64,000 nucleotides of DNA from Brucella rhizosphaerae (GCF_002252475.1 NZ_NNRK01000034.1:744001-808000); one strand, 5' to 3'. Shown: positions 27,788-38,560, counted from the stretch's first letter. Numbers and translations: made by a program. The notes: generated by a model not told the origin, from the sequence alone.

Positions 27788-28249
27788 TCAATTTCCCAGT
27801 GTATAGTGTTTGCAGATACGTCCCGGCGAGGTTCGGTAGGTGCGGAATCCTATCGCTTCGTAATAGGCGAGGCCCATATCGTTGTCGTCGCCAATACTCG
27901 CATCGATATCTGTGATTTCTGCCGCACGTGCAGCTTCGCGTGTTGCAGCAAACAAGGCCGAGCCCACGCCTTTGCGGGCAGCACGTGGGCTGACATGGGT
28001 TCCTATAATGCCCCATCCGACGGCAACGCCATAGGGATTTCCGTCGGTGGCATGCTTTAGCGACTGGAACCCCAATATCTCGCCATCAACCACCGCCACA
28101 TGACATTCTATACGGTTGGGATCGGCAATGTAGCGTTCGATGACATGATCGCGGTCATATTCCCGCTGACGTCCGGTCGCGTCGATGATTTCTTTCAACA
28201 CCTTGCTCATGCCAACAGCATCATCGATTCTGACTGGTCTGATTTCCAT
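27788..28249 (-). CDS. GNAT-family N-acetyltransferase
   Basis: 153 residues. The acetyl-CoA loop is VSPRAARKGVGSALFA near 92-107 and the end carries YYEAIGFRTY, both standard GNAT motifs. ATG 28249 has GAGG upstream; the longer frame to 28345 runs into the previous gene and is unlikely. It lies between the TrmN6-like gene (25 bases) and the ABM gene (4 bases). The acceptor substrate cannot be predicted. Confidence 0.88.
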   Translation of the reverse strand: MEIRPVRIDDAVGMSKVLKEIIDATGRQREYDRDHVIERYIADPNRIECHVAVVDGEILGFQSLKHATDGNPYGVAVGWGIIGTHVSPRAARKGVGSALFAATREAARAAEITDIDASIGDDNDMGLAYYEAIGFRTYRTSPGRICKHYTLGN

Positions 28250-28274
28250 AAGGCCTCGCCTCTGTGTGTTTCTT

Positions 28275-29069
28275 TTAGAACAGCGAAGTCTGCCCGTTAT
28301 TGATGGCGGTTGCGCGCTCCGTGAAATCATTGCCCGCATCACCATGCAGAATGAGGGCAGGCATGAGAGAAAGTGCTGCGCGGCTGCCGCGAACTCCCAT
28401 AATCACGATGCGGATGGCTGCACTGTCGGGGCGCGGCAGTATTGGTATGATTTTCACCGCACCAAAGCGCCCCGTAAGGGCTTCCAGTATTGGGGCGAGG
28501 GAACCCGGCCGGGCAATTATAGAAACGCTACCGCCGGGACGAAGGATTGCTGATGCTGTGCGCAGCCATTGGTCAAACATGCCCTCGGGCATGACATGGG
28601 CTTCAGCCTTAACAGGATCAGGTGTGGAGCGGTCGCTTGCCTCGTTGAAAGGCGGGTTCATGACAACAAAGTCAAAACTATTATCGATGAGGCCGGCAGC
28701 AGCACGTGCTTTGCCCGTAAGAGAAACATCGGCTTCCAGAATATCAACACGATCCCGCAGCGCCGCATTGAGCGGATGGCTGACGCTTTTATGGGCAAAG
28801 TTCAGCATGAAGCCGGAACGTTCGATAAGTGTGACTCGCGCTTTTTGGCAACGAGCGGCCACAGCCAATCCCGCCGCACCTGCACCACTACCAAGATCCG
28901 CGAGTTGACCTGAAAAACTTTGCGGGACACTGCTTGCGAGAATCATCGCATCCACACCAGAGCGATGCCCCTTCATTGCAGGCTGTACGAGATGAAATGC
29001 ACCACGATGGAACACATCGAGCGTTTCATCTGCTGTGTCAGGCTGATGCTCGGAAATGTTATTTGCCAT
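28275..29069 (-). CDS. TrmN6-like tRNA (adenine-N6) methyltransferase
   Basis: 264 residues of a class I SAM methyltransferase. The SAM site is ADLGSGAGAAGLAVA near 57-71 and the catalytic NPPF, typical of N6-adenine enzymes, is in VVMNPPFNEAS near 137. The arrangement with an early FHRGAFHLVQP is that of YfiC/TrmN6, which methylates A37 of tRNA1(Val). Its start overlaps the end of the DUF2007 gene by 11 bases. Exact tRNA target is inferred. Confidence 0.87.
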   Translation of the reverse strand: MANNISEHQPDTADETLDVFHRGAFHLVQPAMKGHRSGVDAMILASSVPQSFSGQLADLGSGAGAAGLAVAARCQKARVTLIERSGFMLNFAHKSVSHPLNAALRDRVDILEADVSLTGKARAAAGLIDNSFDFVVMNPPFNEASDRSTPDPVKAEAHVMPEGMFDQWLRTASAILRPGGSVSIIARPGSLAPILEALTGRFGAVKIIPILPRPDSAAIRIVIMGVRGSRAALSLMPALILHGDAGNDFTERATAINNGQTSLF

Positions 29070-29289
29070 GGTCTTTTAATTCGTGTTCCAAGCCAGCATC
29101 GATAAGATAACTCCGGGCTTCGTCCAGCCTGTCTTCTTCGACCAGAAACCGCCTCGGTATAATGCCAAGCGAACCTTCGAGAATGCTCATATTCGTGTCG
29201 GCGATGAAATATATGATGCCTGCCTCCTTCATAAGCGCTTCGGCGACGGACAGCAGTACGGAATCATTTGTGCGCATAAGTTCGATCAT
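29059..29289 (-). CDS. DUF2007 family protein
   Basis: 76 residues with the start ELMRTNDSVLLSVAEALMKEAGI and the RRFLVEEDRLDEARSYL pattern of DUF2007, a small domain with a ferredoxin-like fold proposed to bind a ligand or partner. It overlaps the TrmN6-like gene by 11 bases and is the first gene of the leftward run. It is divergent from the polyprenyl diphosphate synthase gene. Confidence 0.84.
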   Translation of the reverse strand: MIELMRTNDSVLLSVAEALMKEAGIIYFIADTNMSILEGSLGIIPRRFLVEEDRLDEARSYLIDAGLEHELKDHGK

Positions 29290-29445
29290 TTGGACAATGT
29301 GTAATCAATAGACCGCATTGACAACTGCTTCCTTCAATGGTGAACAGGCTCTGAATAAAAAAGCTTGGGCGTTGCAGGGGCTGTTAAGCGTCTTGAGCAT
29401 TCTGATCCGCACACATAGTGTGGTCAGCAGCTAGGAGTAACGACA

Positions 29446-30462
29446 TTGGGTGTGGTTTTGAATCTCGACGGGAAAAAGAAACAGGAAGGATCGGTTCAGC
29501 CTCTGGTCGATCTCACGAAGGCTGACATGGGCCGCGTGAACGAAATGATCCTGTCCCGTGCAGGTTCCGACGTTGAGATGATCCCGGAAGTGGCCAATCA
29601 TCTCATTTCATCTGGTGGCAAGCGCCTGCGCCCTATGATGACACTCGCGGCAGCCCGCATGTTTGGCTATGAAGGCGACGGACATGTCCGTCTGGCGACC
29701 TCGGTCGAATTCATGCATACGGCAACACTTCTGCATGATGATGTGGTCGACGAAAGTGATCTGCGTCGCGGCAAGAGCACAGCACGCATGATCTGGGGCA
29801 ATCAGGCCAGTGTTCTGGTTGGAGATTTCCTTCTCGGCCAGGCTTTCAAGATGATGGTCGATGTCGGCTCACTCGATGCACTCGATGTTCTCGCAACTTC
29901 GGCCTCGGTTATTGCCGAAGGCGAAGTGATGCAGCTTGCTGCAGCCAAGAATATGGAAACCACTGAAGACGAATACCTGGCTGTGATCAAAGCCAAGACT
30001 GCCGCTCTTTTCTCAGCGGCCGCTGAAGTTGGTCCGATCATTGCGGAAGCACAGCGTTCTGATCGTGCGGCTCTGCGCGATTACGGTCTTAATCTCGGTT
30101 TGGCGTTTCAGCTCGTTGACGATGCTTTGGATTACGGCGGTTCAGCCGCCGATCTTGGCAAAAACACGGGCGACGATTTCCGTGAAGGCAAGATCACCTT
30201 GCCGGTTATCCTCAGCTATCGTCGGGGTAGCGATGACGAGCGCGCTTTCTGGAAACACGCGATTGAAGAAGGTGCCAGCGACGACGCTTCACTGGAAAAG
30301 GCCATTGGCCTGATGACGAAGCACGGCGCGATTGCTGATACAGTGCAACGCGCTCGGCATTTTGGTGAAATTGCCCGTGATGCCTTGGCACCGCTCAAAG
30401 CGACACCTGAGAAAGATGCGCTGATCGAAGTGATCGATTTCTGCATCAGCCGCGTGAACTAA
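29446..30462 (+). CDS. Polyprenyl (octa/decaprenyl) diphosphate synthase
   Basis: 338 residues with both aspartate motifs of trans-prenyl synthases: LLHDDVVDESD (Asp98, Asp99, Asp102) and FQLVDDALDYGG at about 221-232. GGKRLRP precedes the first motif. The small residues before the first motif (ATLL) indicate a long-chain product, i.e. the side chain of ubiquinone. The start is TTG 29446 behind AGGAG with eight bases between; GTG 29449 and GTG 29452 are also possible. UbiA, which would use the product, is at 46019. Confidence 0.93.
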   Translation: MGVVLNLDGKKKQEGSVQPLVDLTKADMGRVNEMILSRAGSDVEMIPEVANHLISSGGKRLRPMMTLAAARMFGYEGDGHVRLATSVEFMHTATLLHDDVVDESDLRRGKSTARMIWGNQASVLVGDFLLGQAFKMMVDVGSLDALDVLATSASVIAEGEVMQLAAAKNMETTEDEYLAVIKAKTAALFSAAAEVGPIIAEAQRSDRAALRDYGLNLGLAFQLVDDALDYGGSAADLGKNTGDDFREGKITLPVILSYRRGSDDERAFWKHAIEEGASDDASLEKAIGLMTKHGAIADTVQRARHFGEIARDALAPLKATPEKDALIEVIDFCISRVN

Positions 30463-30510
30463 GATCGGGATTATACAAAAGATAAAGTATCCGACATGGG
30501 TGCTTTTTGT

Positions 30511-30554
30511 GCATGTCGCCCGAAAGTGGAAATCGGTTTCGGGAGGACAACATG
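30511..30554. repeat. Dispersed palindromic element, family A, half copy
   Basis: GCATGTCGCCCGAAA and GGTTTCGGGAGGACAACATG form an imperfect hairpin that matches the first half of the 61527 element. It lies 48 bases after the prenyl synthase stop. Confidence 0.65.
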
Positions 30555-30572
30555 TTGAAAATAAATAAAGAG

Positions 30573-30597
30573 AAAAGCATCCATCACGGATGCTTTT
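30573..30597. terminator. Terminator after the prenyl synthase gene
   Basis: AAAAGCATCC/GGATGCTTTT with a five-base loop, ten perfect pairs, followed by CTTGC. The short A and T ends let it work on both strands. Confidence 0.8.
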
Positions 30598-30682
30598 CTT
30601 GCGCATGGACCCCAAAAAGGCCATGCTTGAGGTGCCTCTGAATAGGGGATCTTATACGGAATTGGAAAGAGGACTGGGCTTT

Positions 30683-32536
30683 ATGCGGCAGGGATTGAAA
30701 CGTCGTCCGCTTTACGGATTGCTTCTCTTGGCTCTAGCGGGGGTAGCGCTGCCAGCAAATGCGGCAATGGCTAAAACCAATCCCGATCCTGTGTCACAAG
30801 TGCGTGCTGGTTCGTTTGCAGGTGCCTATCTTGCCGCCCGCACGGCAGAGGCCGACAATAATATTGGCGCTGCGGTAGACTTCTATCGTCAGGCTATGGC
30901 GTTTGATCCTGGCAACGATATTATCAAGCAGAACCTGCTTCTTGCTCTTTTGACCGAAGGCCGCTTCAAGGATGCGCTGCCGCTTGCAGAAGAGCTGAAA
31001 GATCAGCCGGAAATCGAACGATTTTCGCGCGTGGCTTTGGCAATTGATGCAATATCCCAGAAGCAATACCGCAAGACGGGTCCTCTTCTGATGCTGTCGG
31101 TCCAGTCCGATATGGATCAGCTTGCGACCAGTCTCATGAGCGCATGGGTTAAGGTTGGACAAGGTAATCCGAAACGCGCGCTTGCAGATGTCCTGAAGAT
31201 CAATGGCCCCGAATGGTACGGCCTGTTCCGCATTTATAATGCTGCACTTATTGCTGACATCTCGGGACAGAAGCAGGATGCACGCAATTATTATCAGCAG
31301 GCGGTCGATGATCGTCCGGGTGGTAGTGCTGCACCTGATACCTATGAACGCATTGTGATGGCTTACGCCTCCTTCAAGTTGCGTGAGGGTGATAAAGACG
31401 GTGCGATCAAAGTTCTGAAAGATGCTGAAGAGCTTTTGAATGGGCGCATGACCATTACCGAGATGCGCGAAAAAATTGAGGCGGGTCAGAAATATCCTCG
31501 CCTGATCGACACGCCGCAGCAGGGTGTGGGCGAAGTGCTGTACACCTTGGGTACGGCGATCAATCGCGGCGGGGCGGAAGCCTTTGCCAAGCTTTACTTG
31601 CAAATGTCGCTGCCATTGCGTCCTGATAATGATGCTACCCTTTATCAACTTGGCGATATTTCGGCCAAGCTGCGCCAGCCGGAAAGGGCTGTTGAGTATT
31701 ACGCCCGTGTTCCTGAAAAGTCGCCTTACAGGCGCGATGCAGAAATGCAGCGCGCGCTTAATCTCGCAGAAAACGAGAAAACGGGTGAAGCAATCGAGCA
31801 GTTGAAAACCTTGCTCAACCGCGACAAGACCGATCTGCGCACCTATCTGGCGCTGGGTGGTGTTTATGCGCAGGACAAGAACTTTGCCGATGCAGCAAAA
31901 ATCTATGATGCAGCCGCCGGGCAGATCAAATCGCCTGAACGCAAAGACTGGCCGGTTTTCTATCAGCGCGGTATCGCACATGAACGCCTGAAGGAATGGG
32001 ATCAGGCAGAGCCGAATTTCAAGAAGGCACTGGAGCTGTATCCTGATCAGCCGCAAGTACTCAACTATCTTGGTTATTCATGGGTTGATCGTGGTGAAAA
32101 CCTCGACGAAGCTCTGCTTATGATCAAGAAAGCTGTCGAGTTGCGCCCACAGGATGGCTATATCGTCGATTCGCTCGGCTGGGCTTACTACAAGCTGGGA
32201 CGTTATTCGGAAGCCGTGGTTGAACTTGAAAAGGCCGTGAAGCTGCGTCCGGAAGATCCAACCATCAACGACCATCTTGGTGACGCTTACTGGCGTTCTG
32301 GCCGCCAGCTTGAGGCGACATTCCAGTGGAACCACGCCATTGCGGGCAAACCGGAGCCTGAAGAACTTGCCAAGATCGAAGAGAAGCTGAAGTCGGGCCT
32401 CGCTGATCCTGCCAATCCTTCGCAAGCTGATGCAACAAAGCCAGATGACGCTAAGCCAGCTGATCCAAAGCCGGTTGAACAAGCGCCAAAAACCGAACCA
32501 GCACAGCCGGAACCGGAAAAACCTGCTGCAAACTAA
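30683..32536 (+). CDS. Large exported TPR-repeat protein
   Basis: 617 residues. A signal peptide (basic start MRQGLKRRP, hydrophobic LLLLALAGVALPANA) is followed by at least eight helical repeats; the clearest TPR units are at the C-terminal third, for example AWYKLGRYSEAVVELEKAV and DHLGDAYWRSGRQLEATF. The final 50 residues are a Pro/Lys/Glu/Ala-rich tail. The protein should be periplasmic or outer-membrane associated and act as a scaffold. An upstream extension to 30590 would read from inside the terminator, so ATG 30683 is preferred. Partner unknown. Confidence 0.84.
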   Translation: MRQGLKRRPLYGLLLLALAGVALPANAAMAKTNPDPVSQVRAGSFAGAYLAARTAEADNNIGAAVDFYRQAMAFDPGNDIIKQNLLLALLTEGRFKDALPLAEELKDQPEIERFSRVALAIDAISQKQYRKTGPLLMLSVQSDMDQLATSLMSAWVKVGQGNPKRALADVLKINGPEWYGLFRIYNAALIADISGQKQDARNYYQQAVDDRPGGSAAPDTYERIVMAYASFKLREGDKDGAIKVLKDAEELLNGRMTITEMREKIEAGQKYPRLIDTPQQGVGEVLYTLGTAINRGGAEAFAKLYLQMSLPLRPDNDATLYQLGDISAKLRQPERAVEYYARVPEKSPYRRDAEMQRALNLAENEKTGEAIEQLKTLLNRDKTDLRTYLALGGVYAQDKNFADAAKIYDAAAGQIKSPERKDWPVFYQRGIAHERLKEWDQAEPNFKKALELYPDQPQVLNYLGYSWVDRGENLDEALLMIKKAVELRPQDGYIVDSLGWAYYKLGRYSEAVVELEKAVKLRPEDPTINDHLGDAYWRSGRQLEATFQWNHAIAGKPEPEELAKIEEKLKSGLADPANPSQADATKPDDAKPADPKPVEQAPKTEPAQPEPEKPAAN

Positions 32537-32692
32537 CGCAGATAGGCTTCAAACCATCCATTGCGCGTTGATTTTACCACGCGCAATGGCGCGCAAGCTT
32601 GACCCTGCGTGACGGACAAATTAGACCGGGCCATCATTTCAATAACGAGGCCCAACCCGGTGTCCAGTTTGTCCAGTACGTTGCCCGCACAT

Positions 32693-33682
32693 ATGCATCC
32701 CACCCGTTCCTTTCAGGGCTTGATCCTGACGCTCCATAATTATTGGGCGGAATACGGTTGCGCTATTTTGCAGCCATACGACATGGAAGTGGGGGCGGGT
32801 ACGTTCCACCCGGCAACGACACTGCGCTCGCTTGGGCCGAAGCCCTGGAAGGCTGCCTATGTTCAGCCATCGCGTCGCCCAAAGGATGGCCGTTATGGTG
32901 AAAATCCAAACCGCCTGCAGCATTATTACCAGTATCAGGTGATCATCAAGCCATCGCCGCCGAACCTTCAGGATCTCTATCTTGGTTCGCTGCGCGCCAT
33001 TGGGCTTGATCCAACGCTGCATGACGTGCGCTTCGTGGAAGATGACTGGGAAAGCCCGACGCTCGGCGCATGGGGTCTTGGCTGGGAATGCTGGTGTGAC
33101 GGCATGGAAGTGTCGCAGTTCACCTATTTCCAGCAGGTATGCGGCATCGAATGTTCGCCGGTTGCTGGTGAATTGACCTATGGTCTTGAACGCCTCGCCA
33201 TGTATGTACAGGGCGTAGACAATGTCTACGACCTGAACTTCAATGGTCTGGACGGCGACGAGAAAGTCACCTATGGCGACGTTTTCCTTCAGGCCGAACA
33301 GGAATATTCCCGCTACAATTTCGAAATGGCCGATACAGAAATTCTGCATCAGCACTTCATCGATGCTGAGCGCGAATGTGAAGCTATTTTGAAGGCAGGT
33401 AGCACCGGTGCAAATTCGCTGCATAAAAGCGTGTTCCCGGCCTATGACCAGTGCATCAAGGCGTCCCACGTCTTCAACCTGATGGATGCGCGCGGCGTGA
33501 TTTCGGTTACTGAGCGTCAGAGCTATATCCTGCGCGTGCGCAATCTCGCGCGTCAGTGCGGCGAAGCATTTTTGCTCACCGATGCCGGCGGCTTCAACCT
33601 TAAGAACGAGGCTCTGCCGTCCGCCCGCAGCGAAGCGAGGACGGACAATGATAAAAATGCGGAAGCCGGAGGCGTACGCTAA
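32693..33682 (+). CDS. glyQ: Glycine-tRNA ligase alpha subunit
   Basis: The protein shows the long conserved run of GlyQ beginning [20 protein letters not shown], then [14 protein letters not shown] and [18 protein letters not shown], so identity is certain. Alpha subunits carry the catalytic class II core. I start it at ATG 32693 (MHPTRSFQ), 329 residues, as homologues do; an in-frame GTG at 32609 would add 28 atypical residues. The C-terminus has about 28 extra charged residues after the conserved end. The stop overlaps glyS by one base (TAATG). Confidence 0.96.
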   Translation: MHPTRSFQGLILTLHNYWAEYGCAILQPYDMEVGAGTFHPATTLRSLGPKPWKAAYVQPSRRPKDGRYGENPNRLQHYYQYQVIIKPSPPNLQDLYLGSLRAIGLDPTLHDVRFVEDDWESPTLGAWGLGWECWCDGMEVSQFTYFQQVCGIECSPVAGELTYGLERLAMYVQGVDNVYDLNFNGLDGDEKVTYGDVFLQAEQEYSRYNFEMADTEILHQHFIDAERECEAILKAGSTGANSLHKSVFPAYDQCIKASHVFNLMDARGVISVTERQSYILRVRNLARQCGEAFLLTDAGGFNLKNEALPSARSEARTDNDKNAEAGGVR

Positions 33683-35976
33683 TGCCTGATTTACTGCTCG
33701 AACTTTTTTCCGAGGAAATCCCGGCCCGTATGCAGCGCAAGGCCGCTGGTGATCTCAAGAAGATGATCACCGATGGTCTGGTGGAAGCCGGTCTGACCTA
33801 TGAGGCGACGACAGCCTATTGGACACCGCGTCGTCTGACGCTCGATATTCGCGGTTTGACCGTGCGCTCGAAAGACGTACATGAAGACGTGAAAGGCCCA
33901 TCCGTCACGGCTCCTGAACAGGCTATTGCTGGCTTTTTGCGCAAGGCTGGTTTGAGCGATGTTTCTCAGGCGCATGTGCATACCGATCCGAAGAAGGGTG
34001 ATTTCTATGTTGCCCATCTGACCAAAGCGGGCCGTGCTGCGGAAGAAATCATTGCCGAACTCGTGCCTCAGACCGTCCGTAACTTCCCATGGCCGAAGTC
34101 CATGCGTTGGGGTGCTGCTTCGTCGAAGCCAGGCGCTTTGCGCTGGGTGCGTCCGCTGCAATCGATCCTGTGTACCTTCGGCCCTGAAACTGAAGAAACA
34201 AAGGTTGTCGAGTTTGACGTCGATGGCATCAAGTCGGGCAATGTCACCTATGGTCATCGCTTCCTGAGCGATGGTCAGGCGATCAAGGTGCGCCGGTTTG
34301 AGGACTACGTCGACAAGCTTGAGAAGGCTTTCGTGGTGCTTGATGCCGAGCGTCGCAAGGAAATCATTTCACAGGATGCGCATAATCTCGCTTTCGCATC
34401 TGGTCTTGAGCTGGTCGAAGACAACGGTCTTCTCGAAGAAGTTTCCGGTCTGGTTGAGTGGCCTGTTGTGCTGATGGGCGAGTTTGAGGAAGAATTCCTC
34501 GCGATCCCGCCTGAAGTCATTCAGCTGACTATTCGCGTGAACCAGAAGTGCTTTGTCACTCGCAAGCAGGGTGGAGCGGAAGCATTGTCGAACAAGTTCA
34601 TTCTTGTATCGAACATCGCAGCCCGAGATGACGGCAAGGAAATCGCTTACGGCAATGGCAAAGTCGTGCGTGCGCGTCTCTCCGATGCGCTCTATTTCTG
34701 GCACACCGATCAGCACGATCTGCCTGACCTCGACAAGTTGAAGGCAGCGGGCGAGAAATTCGGCCTTGATCTGAAAAAACCGCTTGATCAGCGCATGGCG
34801 CGTTTGGATAGCCTCACTGTCACCTTCCATGCCAAGCTTGGCACGCAGGGCGCGCGCGTTGAACGCATCCGCGAACTGGCAAGCCAGATTGCACCACTCG
34901 TGGGTGCCGATCCTAAGCTCGCAGCACGTGCAGCGGTTCTCGCCAAGGCCGATCTGACGACTGAAGTTGTCGGCGAGTTTCCTGAACTTCAGGGCGCAAT
35001 GGGCCGCAAATACGCGCTTCTTCAGGGCGAAGACGAAGCTGTGGCTGCCGCCCTTGAAGAGCATTACAAGCCGCAAGGTCCGTCTGATTTTGTGCCGAAG
35101 AACCCGGTTGCCGTTGCTGTCGCCTTGGCCGATAAGCTCGACACGCTGGTTGGCTTCTGGGCGATTGACGAAAAGCCAACCGGCTCGAAGGACCCGTTTG
35201 CTCTGCGCCGTGCAGCACTGGGCGTGATCCGTCTGGTTCTATCGCAGGACTGGAAGTTCCCGCTCTTGCCACTTTTGCGTTCGGCCTATGCCGCGCTGCA
35301 AGAAGGACAGGTTCAGCGCAAGCTGCGTGAGTTTGAAACCAAGCTTGCTACCGAAAAGTCTGGTGATGTGGATGGCGAGCAGGACATCGACAACGCATTG
35401 CGTAATCTTGAAACGGCGACACGTGCGGAAATCGAAAGCAATGCAGAGCCGTTGCTGGCCGACCTTCTGTCCTTCCTGCATGACCGGTTCAAGGTTCACT
35501 TGAAAGAAGAAGGCGCGCGTTACGACGCGATTGATGCGGTTCTGACACCGGATGCCGACAATCTTCTGCTGGTTGCACGTCGCCTTGAAGCGCTGATCGT
35601 CTTCGTCAACGAAGAAGACGGCAAAAACCTCCTGGCCGGCACCAAGCGCGCTGCCAATATTCTGGCTGCGGAAGAAAAGAAGGGCACCAAGGTAGCTAGC
35701 AGCGTCGATGCGGCTCTCTTGAAGCTTAATGAGGAAAAGGCGCTTCATGCGGCTGTGAACCTCGCTGCAACCGAAGCCGAAGAAGCTATCGCTCGCGAAG
35801 ATTTTTCGGGTGCGATGCTGGCGCTGGCCAAGCTGCGTGGCCCGGTTGATACGTTCTTTGAGAGCGTATTGGTCAATGATGAGGACGAAAACGTCCGTGC
35901 CAATCGCCTCGCACTGCTTGAACAAATCCGCACCGCCACCAGTAAAGTGGCCGATTTCTCGAAAATCGCCGGGTAA
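33682..35976 (+). CDS. glyS: Glycine-tRNA ligase beta subunit
   Basis: 764 residues beginning [18 protein letters not shown], the GlyS signature. The alpha2-beta2 enzyme needs this subunit for tRNA recognition. It is longer than the E. coli protein (about 690), with inserted charged segments in the second half near residues 555-575. Translational coupling to glyQ through the overlapping stop/start keeps the two in equal amount. It ends before the terminator at 35983-36006. Confidence 0.97.
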   Translation: MPDLLLELFSEEIPARMQRKAAGDLKKMITDGLVEAGLTYEATTAYWTPRRLTLDIRGLTVRSKDVHEDVKGPSVTAPEQAIAGFLRKAGLSDVSQAHVHTDPKKGDFYVAHLTKAGRAAEEIIAELVPQTVRNFPWPKSMRWGAASSKPGALRWVRPLQSILCTFGPETEETKVVEFDVDGIKSGNVTYGHRFLSDGQAIKVRRFEDYVDKLEKAFVVLDAERRKEIISQDAHNLAFASGLELVEDNGLLEEVSGLVEWPVVLMGEFEEEFLAIPPEVIQLTIRVNQKCFVTRKQGGAEALSNKFILVSNIAARDDGKEIAYGNGKVVRARLSDALYFWHTDQHDLPDLDKLKAAGEKFGLDLKKPLDQRMARLDSLTVTFHAKLGTQGARVERIRELASQIAPLVGADPKLAARAAVLAKADLTTEVVGEFPELQGAMGRKYALLQGEDEAVAAALEEHYKPQGPSDFVPKNPVAVAVALADKLDTLVGFWAIDEKPTGSKDPFALRRAALGVIRLVLSQDWKFPLLPLLRSAYAALQEGQVQRKLREFETKLATEKSGDVDGEQDIDNALRNLETATRAEIESNAEPLLADLLSFLHDRFKVHLKEEGARYDAIDAVLTPDADNLLLVARRLEALIVFVNEEDGKNLLAGTKRAANILAAEEKKGTKVASSVDAALLKLNEEKALHAAVNLAATEAEEAIAREDFSGAMLALAKLRGPVDTFFESVLVNDEDENVRANRLALLEQIRTATSKVADFSKIAG

Positions 35977-35982
35977 AGAACA

Positions 35983-36006
35983 AAAGGGCGCTTTCAAGCG
36001 CCCTTT
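35983..36006 (+). terminator. Terminator of glyQS
   Basis: AAAGGGCGCTT/AAGCGCCCTTT, 11 perfect pairs with a two-base loop as written (tip pairs would open), followed by a T run. Confidence 0.93.
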
Positions 36007-36127
36007 TTTATAACTCATTCCGATCTTGCATGAAGTGCCTGTTGGAGTCTCTTGCTCAAAAGCGACGCTTTGTGTAGCTACGACATGCGCGAAACCGCGC
36101 AGTAACAATGAATAAGGGCTGAAGCCT

Positions 36128-37099
36128 TTGGCCGAGATCGTGACATTTGATGACGAAGCTGTTTCGCGCGCAGTCGAAGTGCTTGCGCGTGGCGGTCTGG
36201 TCGCGATCCCGACGGAAACGGTCTATGGCCTTGCCGCGGATGCCGCACACGGTGAAGGCGTGGCTGGTATTTTTGCCGCCAAGGGACGCCCACAGTTCAA
36301 TCCGCTCATCGCCCATGTTGACAGCATTGCTATGGCAGAGCGCTATGTGACCTTCGATCCCATTTCGCGCAAGCTCGCTGAAAGCTTCTGGCCGGGGCCG
36401 CTGACGATTGTTTTGCCACTTAAGACCAAGCAGGATACGCGACGTCCGATCCATCCGCTGGTGACGGCGGGGCTTGATACGCTTGCCATTCGTATGCCGA
36501 CAGGCCGGGTGCACGATGTTATCAACCTGCTCGATAGCCCCGTTGCAGCACCAAGCGCTAATACATCAGGTCGTATCAGCCCGACCTCAGCGAAGGCCGT
36601 GGCCGATGATCTCGGTGACAAGGTCGACATGATCCTCGATGCCGGCCCTTGTGGCGTGGGTGTTGAGTCGACCATCATCAAGGTTGAAGGCGAGCGCGTG
36701 CGTCTGCTGCGGCCCGGCGGTCTGGCTGCCGAGGAAATTGAAGCGCTGATCGGTGTGAAGCTTGAACGCGCCGAGCATAAGGCCGCAATTCAGGCGCCGG
36801 GAATGATGGAATCCCATTACGCGCCTGATGCTGCCGTGCGACTGAATGCTGAAAATGTTGAGCAGGGCGAGGCACTGCTGGCTTTTGGACCATTGCGCAT
36901 AGCCAATGCTGATAATGCCGTTGCCGTCTTGAACCTCAGCCCGTCGGGTGATTTGCGTGAAGCGGCCAGCAATCTGTTTGATTTCATGCGCAGGCTTGAT
37001 GCGAGCGCCGCCCGCATCATCGCCGTTGAACCTATTCCTTTTGATGGGCTCGGTGAGGCCATCAATGATCGTCTTAAACGCGCGGCTGCTCCGCGCTAA
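36128..37099 (+). CDS. L-threonylcarbamoyladenylate synthase (Sua5 type)
   Basis: 323 residues with a YrdC domain followed by a C-terminal Sua5 domain. Family marks are GGLVAIPTETVYGLAADA near 20-37, AAKGRPQFNPLI and SANTSGRISPTSA. The enzyme makes the intermediate for the t6A modification at position 37 of ANN-decoding tRNAs. The start is TTG 36128; no other start near the conserved N-terminus fits. The FAD oxidase gene follows after 25 bases, possibly in one transcript. Confidence 0.93.
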   Translation: MAEIVTFDDEAVSRAVEVLARGGLVAIPTETVYGLAADAAHGEGVAGIFAAKGRPQFNPLIAHVDSIAMAERYVTFDPISRKLAESFWPGPLTIVLPLKTKQDTRRPIHPLVTAGLDTLAIRMPTGRVHDVINLLDSPVAAPSANTSGRISPTSAKAVADDLGDKVDMILDAGPCGVGVESTIIKVEGERVRLLRPGGLAAEEIEALIGVKLERAEHKAAIQAPGMMESHYAPDAAVRLNAENVEQGEALLAFGPLRIANADNAVAVLNLSPSGDLREAASNLFDFMRRLDASAARIIAVEPIPFDGLGEAINDRLKRAAAPR

Positions 37100-37124
37100 T
37101 TCCCCCAAGACTTAAGAGAAGCAC

Positions 37125-38537
37125 ATGCTCGACACCGCCCTGATCGAACGTTTTGCAGCCATCGTTGGCGAAAAGAATGCGCTGACCGCGCCGGAAGATA
37201 TTGCGCCATTCATGATCGAACAACGCGATCTCTATCAGGGCCGTTCGCCACTGGTTCTGCGTCCGGGTTCGACGGAAGAAGTTTCCGCAATCCTGAAACT
37301 CGCCAGCGAGACAAAAACGCCTGTCGTGCCGCAGGGTGGCAATACTGGGCTTGTCGGTGGTCAGACGCCTGATGAAAGCAACACCACTGTTGTTCTGTCG
37401 CTTGGCCGTATGAACAAGGTGCGCTCGGTTGATCCGATCGGTAATCTCGTGACGTTGGAAGCCGGTGTTATTCTGAAAAACCTGCAGGACGAAGCACAGA
37501 AAGTCGGTCGCCTGTTCCCGCTGTCGCTTGGTGCGGAAGGCTCGTGCCAGATTGGTGGCAATCTTGGTTCCAATGCCGGTGGCACTGCCGTTCTGGCCTA
37601 TGGCAATATGCGTGAGCTCTGCCTTGGCCTCGAAGTGGTGCTGCCAGGTGGCGAGATTCTCAATGATCTGCGCTATGTCAAGAAAGACAATACCGGCTAC
37701 GACCTGAAGGATCTGTTTGTCGGTTCTGAAGGCACGCTTGGTGTTATCACCGCAGCCGTATTGAAGATTTTCCCGCAGCCAAAGGGCAAAGGCGTGGCCT
37801 ATGCGGGTTTGCGCAGCCCGGAGGACGTGCTGCGCCTGTTCCAGCTTGCGACTGAACATGCAGGTCCGTCGCTCACCGGCTTTGAACTGATGCCGCGCGT
37901 GGGGGTGGAGTTTACCGTGGCTCACGTGGACGGCGTGCGCGATCCACTGGAAAGCCCGCATGACTGGTATGTGCTGGTTGATATTTCCTCGACCCGTTCA
38001 GAAGACGATGCACGGACGACACTCGAAACCATCCTGACGGAAGCTTTTGAGAACGACATCATTCAGGATGCGGCTATTGCTGAAAGCGTGGCACAGGCAC
38101 AGATGTTCTGGAAAATGCGTGAGGAAATGTCGTGGGCGCAGAAGCCGGAAGGCGGTTCGATCAAGCACGATATTTCGGTGCCAGTCTCTTCGATCCCGGC
38201 TTTCATCCACGAAGCCAATGCCGCAACGCTTGAAATGATTCCCGGTTCGCGCATCGTGTGCTTTGGCCATATTGGCGATGGTAATCTGCATTATAACGTG
38301 TCGCAGCCAGTTGGTGCAGACAAGCAGGCTTTCCTTGATCGCTGGCACGACCTCAATCACCGCATTCACACAATTGTTGCATCTTATACGGGATCGATCT
38401 CTGCCGAGCATGGCATTGGCCAGTTGAAGCGCGAGGAACTCGCTTTCTTCAAGCAGGACATAGCACTTGATCTGATGCGTCGTATTAAGAAATCATTCGA
38501 TCCGCTTGGCATCATGAACCCGGGTAAAGTGCTGTAA
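37125..38537 (+). CDS. GlcD-like FAD-binding oxidoreductase (D-2-hydroxyacid dehydrogenase type)
   Basis: 470 residues with the PCMH-type FAD domain: PQGGNTGLVGGQTPD near 68-82 and GAEGSCQIGGNLGSNAGG near 133-150. The C-terminal part has HIGDGNLHYN and SAEHGIG, which hold metal and flavin in D-lactate and D-2-hydroxyglutarate dehydrogenases. I cannot separate those substrates by sequence alone. A 25-base gap links it to the Sua5 gene. It ends 23 bases before a strong terminator. Confidence 0.92.
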   Translation: MLDTALIERFAAIVGEKNALTAPEDIAPFMIEQRDLYQGRSPLVLRPGSTEEVSAILKLASETKTPVVPQGGNTGLVGGQTPDESNTTVVLSLGRMNKVRSVDPIGNLVTLEAGVILKNLQDEAQKVGRLFPLSLGAEGSCQIGGNLGSNAGGTAVLAYGNMRELCLGLEVVLPGGEILNDLRYVKKDNTGYDLKDLFVGSEGTLGVITAAVLKIFPQPKGKGVAYAGLRSPEDVLRLFQLATEHAGPSLTGFELMPRVGVEFTVAHVDGVRDPLESPHDWYVLVDISSTRSEDDARTTLETILTEAFENDIIQDAAIAESVAQAQMFWKMREEMSWAQKPEGGSIKHDISVPVSSIPAFIHEANAATLEMIPGSRIVCFGHIGDGNLHYNVSQPVGADKQAFLDRWHDLNHRIHTIVASYTGSISAEHGIGQLKREELAFFKQDIALDLMRRIKKSFDPLGIMNPGKVL

Positions 38538-38560
38538 TTTCAGCAAATATGACGAAATCG

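Noticed and set aside
30794..32056. A 420-codon minus-strand frame opposite the TPR gene
   Set aside because: It is a shadow of the TPR repeats; the plus strand has the signal peptide and repeats.
37074..37961. A 295-codon minus-strand frame opposite the FAD oxidase gene
   Set aside because: It overlaps a strongly conserved enzyme and has no recognisable domain.
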